Shown: positions 46,089-57,700 of the stretch, one piece after another
How positions within the stretch are numbered: position 1 is the first letter of the stretch
Layout of the letters: each line of letters starts with the position of its first letter
Assembly: GCA_008921705.1 (NCBI GenBank)
Contig: VFFE01007516.1
Span: forward strand, 93,263 to 157,262
Length of the DNA stretch: 64,000 nt
From: Burhinus oedicnemus
Lineage: Eukaryota > Chordata > Aves > Charadriiformes > Burhinidae
Direction of reading: 5' to 3'
Position numbers and translations under genes: made by a program
The notes under the pieces: model-generated
Told to the model about the DNA's origin: nothing
The model's input: the letters and a program-made list of their open reading frames with translations, nothing else
The model's database searches: none

Positions 46089-49000
46089 CCTGGGGCACTG
46101 ACTGGGGCACTCGCAGGAGAGAATGTTCCTGTGGGCAGGGTCCTGCTGGGCTCCTACCACCTCTTCTCCGCTCAAGAGAAGGATGCCCTCCCCAGCAACC
46201 TCTGGGGCTGTGGTGCTCCCTCTGCTTCCACTCATCGGTGCCTTCTTTCCAGGGTGACGCCATGTCCCACTCATCTCCTGGGGGAGGCAGCAACTGGCCT
46301 CCACCTGGCACCTTCTGCTTCTCCTCAGCACTGGGTAAACCCCAGGACCTACCAGTCTTGCCTTGGGCTGCTGGTGATGCTCCCGTTCCCTAGGGGGAAC
46401 TTTAAAGGCTGCCTGCCAGGACTCCCTTATCTCCTTAGCCACCACTTCACAGGCTCTCGGACAGGGTCCTACGGGCTGGGGGAGGCATGGCTTTGCTGTC
46501 TCACCCCTGCGATGCAGCGGCTCTGGATCACCTGTGCAGGCGATAGCATGGCTCCCTGCAGCAGTTCAGCTTCCTCTCCCGGGGATGTGTGTGAGCATTT
46601 CTGGCCTGCAGCCCAGCCCCGCTGCCCCCACCAAGTATCCGCCAGCACACAAAGAGGAAGGGAGCTCAGTTCTGTTTCTCAGCGGCATCTCTCATCTTCC
46701 TCTCAGACGCATGCCCCATCTTTCTCTTGCTTCATCATCTCCTTCGTGCTCAGCGCCACACCGACGAGGAGGAGGGGCCTGCGGTTACTGCCCAGGCAAA
46801 CAGGAGACCTGAGTGCTCGACTCGGATCGGATCCACTCTAGGCTCTTCCCCTCCGTGCAGCAGCACCGGTCCCGGTGGCCACAGTTCAGTGCCCAGAAGT
46901 ATGCTGATGGGCATGCCAGGGCCCTTCGCTGGTGACACCGCAGAGCCTTGGCCCTGCTCACCACGCAGACCCCGGCCTCGCTGCTCGCTGTCAGCCAGGC
47001 ACCCTGCGCCAGCCTGGCCCTGCAGCTCCCATCTCTATGCCACATCCTTCACAGCCACTCGAATAACTTCACTGGCTCCTCCAGTGGCAGTCGCCCAGCT
47101 CTCCCACTACCGCTTCTCTGATGCCTGGCGTGGGCACAGACCACAGCCTTACTAACCAAACAGGGGGGCCAGAACCTACTGTCAACTAAGTGCGTGCTGA
47201 GCAATGCCCCTCCGAAACACCACGCTTCCCCTGAGCTGGCACGGGGCATCTGGCCATGCCTCTGTACCCCTCCACCGCAATGACAGTCACAGTGCAGAAC
47301 ATGATCCCTTTCCCTCCAAAAGCAGAGTTGTGCCTTCTTGTCTAAATCCCTTTGAATCGTGCTCGCGTCTTTCTGATCCAGGTACAAAATGGCAAATTTC
47401 CCCACCGGCTTCGTTTATTCCAGTCTTCCAAGCTCCTGTTTTCATGTCCCACCTGCAATCCCTCCAGCTCCTTCTTCCCAACCTGCCTTTACAGTCAGAG
47501 CTGCTGAATCTTTCATCCTCTACCACCGCTTCTGACTAATCCACATACCTCAGCCCTCCTTCTGGGCTTTCCCCAAGATCACAGCCCGGCATTGCCTTCA
47601 TGCTCCCAGCTACTGCTTCACCAGTTTCAGGAGAAAGGGAGTTTGCTACGCTCCCCCGTGCCCTCTTCATTAAATCCTTCCATTCCATCCCTCCCAGCTC
47701 CTCCACTCTCACCTCCGGAGGAGCCCCCAGGCTAGAAGCACAGACGATGCAGCCGGGGCATCTCGGCAACTGTCCTGTTGGGGGACTGGCTGGGCTTGGG
47801 GTAAAGATCTCTTCTCAGGCTACCGCCATACTTTCTGGTGCCAAACAGACAAGAACCTGGTGCAGCAGCACCAAGAGGCTGAAGCCACAAGAAATGCCAC
47901 TTTGCAGGGTGCTTCCTGCTGCCAAGACGGCAGGACTACCAAGCCTGGGGGTCGCTCTCAGGAGGCAGAAATCTGCAGCCCTGCTGCCCCCTCACCCCAG
48001 GCACACGCCATCCCACTGTTCAGCCACAGCGGAAAGAAACAAACCTCCCTTCTCACCAAAGGGGCCAGATGAATACCTGGAATAGCGAACTTTGCCCTCC
48101 ACATCTGCGAGGGACAGACCCGAGCCAGACATCGGACCAAAGCATCCAGCTCTGGCACCAGGGCTGAAGCTCACAGCTGACCTTGCCGCATCTGCTCCAG
48201 TCAACCGGCTCCGAGCTTTCTGCCCCAGACTCTGCGCCTGCCTCAGGCCCCAGGCACTGGCTGGAGACCTGCCAAGGAGAGGGCTGCCTGTTTGAATCAT
48301 GAGCCAGAACCGGGTAAGCATCACCTTTAATAAGCCTTTCCCCTCCATCAGGCACCCTGATTTTTTTTCAGCTGCGGTCTTGTGAGACGGAAGGCTGCTT
48401 GGAGCTGAGCCAGCACCAGGGAAACCACCATTTCAAGGTCCTGCGAAGGAGCCTGTATGAGCAGAAGGGAGCTTTGGTCAGGCGTGCAGGGGGTGATGCA
48501 AAGAGCAGGCTGTTCGCTGGGAAGCTGCTGCCGCTTGCCAGGAGGCAGTGGGGGAGGAGGCAGCAGATGTCCGCAGACAGCATTTGCAAGAGCCTGCAGC
48601 CCTCCAGCCCAGCAAGGGGAGGAAGGTGGCAGCTGGTGCCACTGCTGCTGCATTGTAATTGAACAGGACAAACACGACAGAGTCTGCCGAGAAAGCTTAC
48701 GCTGCCTTTCCCTCTGATAACCACTCCTTCAGCGATGGGAAGCGGGAGTCCCAGCACCCCAGCTGGGGGTCAGAGAAAGACCTCAGGATGACCGTCAAGG
48801 AACCTCGAACACAGGAGGAAAAAAGCTCTGCCATGAAGACTGCAAGACCCTCCTTCTTCCCCAGGAAGCAGCAGCGGCTGAAACCCCAGGGCAGGCATCA
48901 CGCCAGGGCCGAGTCCGGCTACGGGGGCCTGGGTGAAGGCAGTGTGCTACAGCCCATGCACTGCCTTTATCCCTGGCATACGCAACAGCCGGGCACCGAC

Positions 49001-50780
49001 AGCCAGAGCCTGGGCAAGTGCCTGAGGATGGATGCACAGTGGATTCCCGGCAGAAAGAGGAAGAGAGCCCAGGAGCTCTGGCTGCAGCCTCCCCCTTTAG
49101 GCACTGGAGCACCAGTCCATGTTCCCCCCTCACTGTGCAAACAGAGGACACAAAACAGGGCCGCTGGCGCCGTGGCGGGCAGCCAGTGAGTCCAAGCCCA
49201 GCCGTGCTACTTTCAGTGTGAGATGCAGGCAGGGCTCGGAGGCGGCCCACGTGGCTCTTGTTTCCTGCCTCTGGGCAGGGGAGGTTGGCTTCCTCCCCAC
49301 CCCACAGCAGTGAGGCCAACCAGGGGAGCTCTGCATCCAGCAGCTACCCCATGACCACCTCACAGGTTTTGTTCTGCACCTGGGATGCAGTGAGCCAGGC
49401 AGCATCGGTCTGACAAGATGTACAGTGGCAGGAGCACCACCTTAAAGAACTGGTCCCATGGCAGTGGGACACCTGAGGGCAGTGGCAGGTCCTGGGCAAG
49501 CCATCCTCCCACCTGACAGCATCCTGACCATCGCCAGCATCTACACGACCCTCTCTGCACAGATTGTTCCAAAGGACCTTCAAACCCCAAGAAAAATCAG
49601 CACTTGCCCGTTTTGGAGGGAAAGGAACTGACTTCAGCCAGAGGGATCTTTGGCTCATTAAGCGATACCACCCTCAAGCTTGTTGTTCAGATCAAATCAA
49701 GCAGTTCCTGGGCTCCTCCTACAGCATACTGAGACGCAGTCTGGCACTTGGGTCCACTTGAGTCCTCTTAAAATAAAAATTAATTGATATGCAAATCAGA
49801 TGAGGCATTAGCCTAGTCTACTGGCCAAGGGCGATGCACAGATTCCCCGCTGTTTCATGCTATGATCCCAACTGCCCCACGCCTCTCCTCCTTCCCAAGC
49901 CCAGGGTCGGCCATTAGTCACGGCTCTCCAGAGCAGAGAGGACCTCATGGATGCACGCCTTGCGTGCAGAAGGGAGCCTGCATGGCATGTGTTCTTCTTG
50001 AGCCAGGTCCCAGCTCTGCCTCATCCCCTCCCTGACCATCACCATGTCACGTCTGGCAGGAGCACTGCTGGGCTCTCACCTCAAGCTGAGCTACTTGCAC
50101 ACGACCTGAGTCTGAGTGCTACATGGGACAACAGAGCTGCTCCAGGCACATCAACCTCTGTGCCTAGTGGAGAGGCAAGGAGGTAGCAAGAGAAGTAAGA
50201 GCCTGGCCTCCTGGCACGTTTGCTATTGGGATTCTTCTATCAATTTCCAAGAGAGATCAACTCTTTGCATGCTCCCAGTAGCTTTTCCAAATATATTGTA
50301 AACAGCAACCACAGCACCAGCCACTCCACCACCTGCAGCCAGGAACAGCCGCAGATCAAACATGGAAACAGCAGCCATCCAAGATGTTCAGGATCAGGTT
50401 GTGGAGGAAGGGCAATACCAAAACATGCCATTACTCTTGGACACGCTCACCTCTCCTCTCTCCCCTTCCAACTAACCAACCATCAACTACAGCTACCCTC
50501 GTCTGCAATCTTGTTTCAACCTGAGGCTGGGCAGCGCAATTAACCTCTCCATCTGGTTGCAGCGAGATGAATACAAAGCTCGGCATCACCCAGACAAGGA
50601 TCAGCAGCCCTGAGGGATGTCAGCATCGTCCCTTTCCACTGAAAGGGCTCGGAGCATGGCTCTGCCAGCGTCAGCCTGAGAACTAGGAAATCCTAAGGCA
50701 GCTGGTTTGCTTCACTGGTGGTTGAACCTACCAACCGCGGACCTCCAAGGGCCTGTAGGCTACTGCTGAGAGTTCTGGGG
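46089..50780 (-). other. BCL9L: 5' intron of BCL9L, fifth segment
   Basis: Unique non-coding sequence. At 49,770-49,800 lies an AT-rich patch with TTAATTGATATGCAAAT, combining a homeodomain-like word with a perfect octamer. No exon or further transposon was recognised. Confidence 0.5.
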
Positions 50781-51780
50781 AAAGTACCTAAGAAAGGCAG
50801 CCTATTATTGCAATAGGTTTGTTGCATAGGGTTCCATACCAGCATCAGAAAAATAACTGGAGCCCTTAAAAAAAGTTTAAAACCTACTAATGCAAGTAAT
50901 ACATTTTAATTAGACTTAATTAGGACTTTGTGAAATTACTTTCAATTAAAAAGCATAACAAACTAACCGATAAACGTTTGCCATCAGTAGCTGAGTCTCT
51001 CTGAATATTTTGAAAGCGCTATGTGGAGTGGGGAGCAGTCACTTACAGGTAAGGTCCGGATCACACGAACGCCCAGGTGGGTAAATCACTCTTCTCACTA
51101 AAATAACACATGCACCTGCAAAATCAGGGCTAAAACTACATTTATAGCAAAATATCTGGAAGCAGCAGGATGCATCTTTGCTGACATTCTGCTTAAGGCA
51201 AAGTAACTCCTCTTGTACAAAATGTTTACAACTTCAACTCATTAAACTGACTTTCAATGAGCAAAACCAGGTTTGGGTTTTGGGAGGGGTTTCTGTTTCC
51301 TCGTTTTTGTTTTTTTGAAACAGACTCCAAAGCAGGTTCAAACACTGAATACTGTGATTTTTTTTTTTTTTAAAGAGAGTTTTAAAAGAGAGCGGGGAGC
51401 AAAACTCACACTGAATTCTACAAGGGAGGTGGGCAGCCTAGGCAGATCATTACTGAACACTGACCTGCGGAAATGTTTCGGGGAGGAAAGGTGCTACTGA
51501 CTGAATTGCAGCCATGCTGCTGCACTTACCTGTTCTTTATTTGGGTTTGTACTACTCTCACAGCAAAGAAAACAAACAGGGCTTTGGACTTTTCTCTTGC
51601 AGTGTCAAGTTCATGTGAAACAGGATTCCTCATTGACAATTAGGAAACTAATTAGAGAGTACAAAAAACATTGACTTCAGCCATTCTAAAACAGATATAC
51701 ACAGATGGCATCACAGAGATTATTAACAATAGCAAAAAGATATTTAACTATTTTTTGAATACTTTTCCCAGCAGCTCCCC
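50780..51780. other. AT-rich island with homeodomain-type words; candidate conserved element
   Basis: This kilobase is clearly poorer in GC than its surroundings. Between 50,900 and 50,965 there are several TAATTA/CAATTA words, and short A and T runs occur at 51,310-51,372. There is no open frame longer than 75 codons. Such low-GC islands in GC-rich avian introns are often conserved enhancers, but conservation could not be tested. Confidence 0.35.
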
Positions 51781-54700
51781 ACGTGTTCCGAGCTCCTAGA
51801 ACAAGGTGGGACAGAGAAGCTGATCTCTATGAGAACCCGACAGGAGAGCCACGCTCATACTTGCCAGCAGCAGAGCGAAGGTGCTTGGCCTCCACTGTCA
51901 AACGCGATCTCGGCTTCTGCCCGTGAGCCCCAAGAAAGGAAAGGGGACGTATCGCTCATTTTCCAGGTGGAGGAGGGGACGCAGCCCCGGGAAGGTGCTT
52001 TCTCCTGCCCAATGCAGCAGAAGGCTGGGGATGGGTGCAGTGATGAAAGAAAGGGAGAGGAGGGCACGGTTCTGGTGCTCGTATCCCACTCCGAGGGCTG
52101 CCAGGCCCGCACAGGCTGCCAAATCAAATAGCTCTCCAGAGCCGCGCTCCTGACAGGCGTAACAGGCAAAGCCCTCAAAGCAGGACCGGCGCAAGGCTCC
52201 TTCCACCCAGGGCCATCACTGCCCACATCTGATGCTCATCTGCCACGACTGGCAGCAGCTGATGCCTAGGGATTGCACAGAAACCTCCATCTTTCCCGCT
52301 GGAGATGCTCCACAGCTCCCCAGGCCCCTGCAGTTTTACAGGCTCCAACCAACACCCCTGTCCCGGTCGCCGCAGATGCCTTTTTAGCATTGGAGAGGGA
52401 TCTGGGACACTGTGAGGACATGCGAGGAGGCCGGTGATGACCAGCCTGTACCCCCAGTGCCTCCCCAGACAGAAGTGCTTGTCAGGAGATGAGTGCCACC
52501 ATCGGTGGACTCTGCTGAGGTAAACCAGACAAATGCAAGGGCAGACCTTCAGCATCTCCCTGAGGGGGTGTTGACCCAAAATTGAGGGCTCCCGGCTTCC
52601 TTCTCAGCACCGGTCCTGCCAAAGGAAGGCAGGCAAGTCAGAGCTTATTTTGCGTCCTGGTTTCTCCTACTGTAACACAGTTGCTCAGCCAAAGCGGCAA
52701 ATTACACAAGACCATCCCTTTCGGCTCAGACCTTGTGCTGGCAGCACCTGTGTTCCCACATCCCTGTGCCCACCAGCACTCTGCAGTCCCCCCGTGATGG
52801 GGGGGACCACCAGCCCACCATCTGGTGGCGGTCCTTCCTATGAGCCTTGCGGACGACACACAGCGCATCCACGTGCAGGAGCCTCTGCCTGCAACCACAG
52901 TAGAAATAAAACCACTGCCATTCAGAAAAAGCGTAATTAGCAAAGATTAAACAGCCAGTAGCTATGCTGGCAGCTGGGAGGGAAGACGCAGACCATCACC
53001 TTCCTGTAGAAGAGGGGTCACTGCTTCCCTGTGCCCATCACACACCCTCCGAGAGCCCTGTCGGTCTTGCCCCGCGCTGTGCCCAGCTCCAGCCCGTTCG
53101 CCCCGATCACTAGAAAGCATATATACCGCAGTATACAAAATCCTTCCTGTCTTCTTTTCCAAATCCATCTCACCCCCTCTCAACTGGGACCCCCTCATAA
53201 AAATAAGAAGAGACAGGCCTTTCCTGGCATTTCCTTTTTCTGAAAAGGCTGTAAAATTTTCCAAGCGCAGCCAGAGCCAGAGCAAAGTTTGTCAGGAGCT
53301 CAGCTCATTAGGCGGCTGCTCAAGGAGCCCTGCGGGAGGCACAGGCTGCATAATTCAAAACAGCTTGGACCCTGGAAAAGAAAATAGAAACCAGGCTGCA
53401 AGAGCGAGGGGGGCAGCTCCAGCTCTGGCGTAACCCCTGCTCTGGGAGCACCCCATCCATGGGGCTCGAGAGGAGCCCCAGCCCCAGCAAGAGGTGCTGC
53501 AGCCAGCCCAAGAGGAGCTGGCACCAGGCGGAGGAAATTCCAAGCCTGTTGCTTCTGGCAGCCACGCCAGGCCCTGGCTAGGACCTCGGCAACCTGGAAA
53601 CCAGCTACTCAGCAATTTTCTTGCCATCCAGAGGGCTTGTTCTGAACCACAGTTTCACTTCCCCCTCCCTGCATTGCAGCCCAAGAGGCAGGGAACACCA
53701 GAGGCAAAAAAAAGTTTGCTCAGAAGCTGTTGTGACCGAGGCCCCCCCAAACTGCTCCACTCTAGGACGGCAGTCTGGAGCTGCTGCCGTTCCCCCCATT
53801 GCATCTGGGGGCGGGGAGAGCAGAGGAAACTTGCTTGGACCAGCCCTAGGTCTCCCCAGTTCCTTTTGCTCCTTGCCAGCAAAAAGTTCAAACAAGGCTG
53901 CACAGAGGCAGGACACAGGCAGCTTTCAGCCCAGCCTAACTGCCGCGCTTGAGGCTTGCCTGTGGCTGGACCGGCTCTGTTCAGGCCCTGTCTGGCCCGA
54001 TCCTCTGCTGCAGACCGGTGCTGGAACGAATCCTGCCGAGGAAGTGGTGAAAGCTCCAGGGCTGCAGGGGTTTCCACAGCCTTGGCTGGCTTGCTGTCGG
54101 GAAGAGGCACCCAGAGACGTAGCCCTTGCTCTCAGTTACTGCCCTTCAGAGCTCCCCATCCAGCTCCTCACCAATCCGAGCCCACAGGTCACCAGGGCTG
54201 CAGGAGACCTACAGTGTGGCTACTCAGGACCCTTACAACCGCCTCTTTACAAGCCAGCATCCTCTACTGACTGCAGCCTCACACTGTGCCTTTCCCAAGA
54301 AGCCAGGAGCCCAGCACGGCATAACAAGAGAACGAAGCAATAGTCATTCCACCCAGTGCTGAAACCCCTTCCCGTCTGAAGGGGAGCACAACTGTTCACT
54401 GATACACAGCTGTTTAGCAGGATCTTTCTTCCAAAGAGGATATTAAGAATACATTTTCTAACAGGAAGACTGCAACGCTCCACAGAGCCCCTGCCTGCAG
54501 AACCAGGCAACCGATGCACACCCGATCATGCAGCTAGCAAGCCCTGGGTGGCAAGTCAAGGAAGACCATCCATGAGGCCGACTTCAGGAGGGGACACACT
54601 GCAAGCAGGGAGAAACAGCTTCCCTTAACTTAAACCCTTAAGAGAAACCTGGGTACAGCCCTCCAAACAAGGGTATAGCACTCTGGGAGAACAGCATTTC

Positions 54701-57700
54701 TCTGCTGAGTGCACATCGGATGAGGACCACGGTGCTCCTTGGAGAACCAGACACTCGACTCACTAGCCAAGGACACGGTTTCCGACTTCTGCTGTAACCA
54801 CATCAGTCGTAGCTTTCTAACTTACAGTTTTCTCAGCTGGGCAAATCCTGCAGATGAGACACTCGGGAACTGGAAAGCTCACAGATGCACCGAGCATTGA
54901 GGATACTTCAGGAGAGACGCTCCCGACCTCCAGCTTCTCAGAGGGCTGGAAAAGCCCCCTTACGCCTAGACTCAAATAGCAGGCTGAGACCCAAAGAGGC
55001 AGCTGAGCAGGAGCGGAGAGATGAGCAGGAATCGTGAATCCTGGCTTCTGTCCCTAGCTCTGCCCCATATTCCCTTCCTGTCTTTGTTTAAGTCATTTCC
55101 TTTCACTTTTCCTCCCCGTTTCTATTTCAAAGGTGAAAAAACCCAAGCCTTTGCTTCTGCAGAGCACTTGAAACCTCCTCTGGCCTGTGAGTGAGCAGAA
55201 CATCGCTCCCGCCAGAGGCTGCAGGACACCCAGCATGCAGGAGCTGCGCTGCTCGCACAGACAGATCCCAGCAGAGCCTGGCGCTTCCTCTGCTTACATT
55301 TCAAGAAGCACAGAGCCTGTAAACAGTCAGGGCCATGGAGCATCTTCCACGCAAATCATATCCTGGCCCGTTCCTCTCCTCGGCCACTGCAGCAAGCACC
55401 CAAGCAAGGAAAAGGAAAGCTGCTCAGCTGAGCTGTGACAGAAGGAGCAGCACAGCTGCACACAGCATTGCTCTAGACGGCCCGTCTGCAAGGAGGTGGC
55501 CCTCAAACCAGTAGCAGCAAGGACGGATAAAGGACGATACAGCAACAAGAAGCAGGGTTAAAAGGGGAAAACAACGAAAACCCAACCCAAACAGCAGCCC
55601 AAAGAGGCAGGCTGGAGCAGAGTCGCCTGCGGAGCGCAGCCCTCCTGCTCCTGAGCAGATCTGTCCTGTGGCGTCCCACATACTTCAGGGAGAGGGAAGA
55701 CCAGTAGGCATAGGCAGGAACAAGGAGCACTCTGTGGCTTTGCTCGGTATTTCAGGCCACCTCTCACACAGGAGGAGCTCTGCTTCGCTTTCCAAGTCTC
55801 GCCCTTTCTGGCACGGATCACAAACCTGGCTTCTGGCCCAGGACTTGGCTCCAGCAGAGCTCCTCACCAAACAGGGTGACGCCCCACCTCTGGGCACAGC
55901 ACACAGCCCAGTCTTAAAGCCATCTTGAGGCCATTACCCCAGCATCAGAGGAGGCTCCCCATCATTCCCTAGCTGGGATTCAAGGCATCCTGAGTCGCAG
56001 CTGAAAAAAACCAAACTCCAAACCTAGCTCCTACTCTTGGTAGAAGCAAAACCCAACAACAAAGCGCCATTTTCTCTAGCAGCTCCAGCCAAAGCTGGGA
56101 CATGATCTGCCTGCATCAGGGAAGCGCAGTCTCCCAAAGACACCCAAGCACAGCTAGCACGTTCCTCTGCCTACAACTGCCTGGAAAGATGCAGCAGGAC
56201 AAGATGTCAGGCGAAGGCCCTGCCCTCCCGTCACTGGCAGTGCGGAGGGCCTGGAAACCACAGCCTGATGCACCACCCACCTGGCAATCCAGCACGGACA
56301 CTGGGATACAGGGGAGCCACTTGTGCCTAGACACCAGTAGCTGCCAAAGAACTGGCCCATCTCTCCAGAAAGAGCTGAGCAAATGGGAAGCAGGCCTCAT
56401 CCCATCGGCTGCGCTCAGCGAGAGTGGAACAGGTTCCCACTTGGCTCTTCAGGGTGCCACAGCCCATCATCCTCACGCCACCTTCTCCAGTGGAGGGTCG
56501 CAGCCGGCATCAAGGCAACCCTGCACATTGAGGAGCTGCGTGTCTCTGACAGCCCATCCCATGCCCTGGGAGAGGGGCAGCAGGAGCGCAAGCTGGGAAG
56601 GGAGGGCTGAGTCCAAGCAAGCCAGACTCAGAGCCGGTCAGGACACCCAAGAGCAGCGTGCACATTTCTAAGGCTCGGTGAGGGCTTTGGATCATAATGC
56701 CGAGGTGTCCTGTGCTCCCTCTCCTGCCACGCCAGGGACCAGACTGCCCAGGGCAATGACAAGCCCAGCTTCTCTCGCCAAGGATGCGGGGAGCGCGCAG
56801 GGCTCCTGGCAAGCCGCCCCTTCATAGCGTAGCTCTCCCTTAAATCAAAAGCAGGTACCAGTGACACTAACTGCTTCCTCTACGCTGGCTCCTGCCGAGT
56901 ACAGCCCTGTTGCAACTGCAAACACCACTGCGAACTGGTCCCAATTAGAGCAAAATCCATCACCCTCTCCACCTTGGACTTTCAAAGAAGATCGGGTAGG
57001 GAGAAAACAAAACCAGCTCCTCATTCCCAGGAAGGGCCTGGTGCCAAGCAGATGACCTGGAACAGACACCACGGAAGGAGGAAGGGTGTCTCTCATCCAC
57101 GCCACGTGCTTTGGCGGGTACTGCCTCCTGGGGAGAGGCCGAGGAAGGGCAAAATACAGCAACAGAAACCATCCCTGCCAACCTCTGGTAACAGTTCCTG
57201 GGTACCTTCCACTCAGGGCTGCCAGGGGTGGTGCTTGCAGAAGGGAAGCCAAACCAGAGGAGCAAAGATCAACCTGCCAGAAGGTAGCATGCAACTTTGA
57301 AACAGAAGTCAGGAAGAACTGAGGAACCTCGTTTCGGCCATCCTCACCCCCGCACCACACAGAGCTGCTGGAAACGAAGCAAAGCAGCTGCAACGCTTCC
57401 TCGGCCCCTTGCTCCTAGACAGGTGTATTTTTCCACAGCTTCAGTGCTACAAGAGATCTCGTAGAGTAGTTTTAATCTCATGGAGATCAACTACATAGAG
57501 TCCGTATCCAAAGCTCCTGCACTCCCTGGAAACAAGAACCGTGCGCGAGATCACCAGAAAACACATTTCCCGGTCGACATCTTCCTAGGAGGGAAGGAGT
57601 GCTGAGTGACACTGAGTCCTGACCTGCATTAGATTTTGATTTGCCAGAAGAGTCATGCTGGCAATCCTCCTAGCACTTCGCTGATGCAGCTTAAATAACA

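Larger units (their letters stand above)
33677..49796. promoter_or_regulatory. Cluster of six perfect octamer (POU) sites
   Basis: Exact ATGCAAAT or its complement ATTTGCAT occurs at 33677-33684, 36497-36504, 38546-38553, 39194-39201, 42008-42015 and 49789-49796. A seventh lies at 16074-16081. The octamer is bound by POU2F1 and POU2F2, with POU2AF1 as B-cell coactivator. Chance expectation for 64 kb on both strands at equal base frequencies is about two. Counting was by eye, so one or two could be missed. Confidence 0.4.

Noticed and set aside
45939..46841. 300-codon open frame on +
   Set aside because: It begins inside the antisense strand of the CR1 fragment and continues into unique DNA; no family is recognisable.
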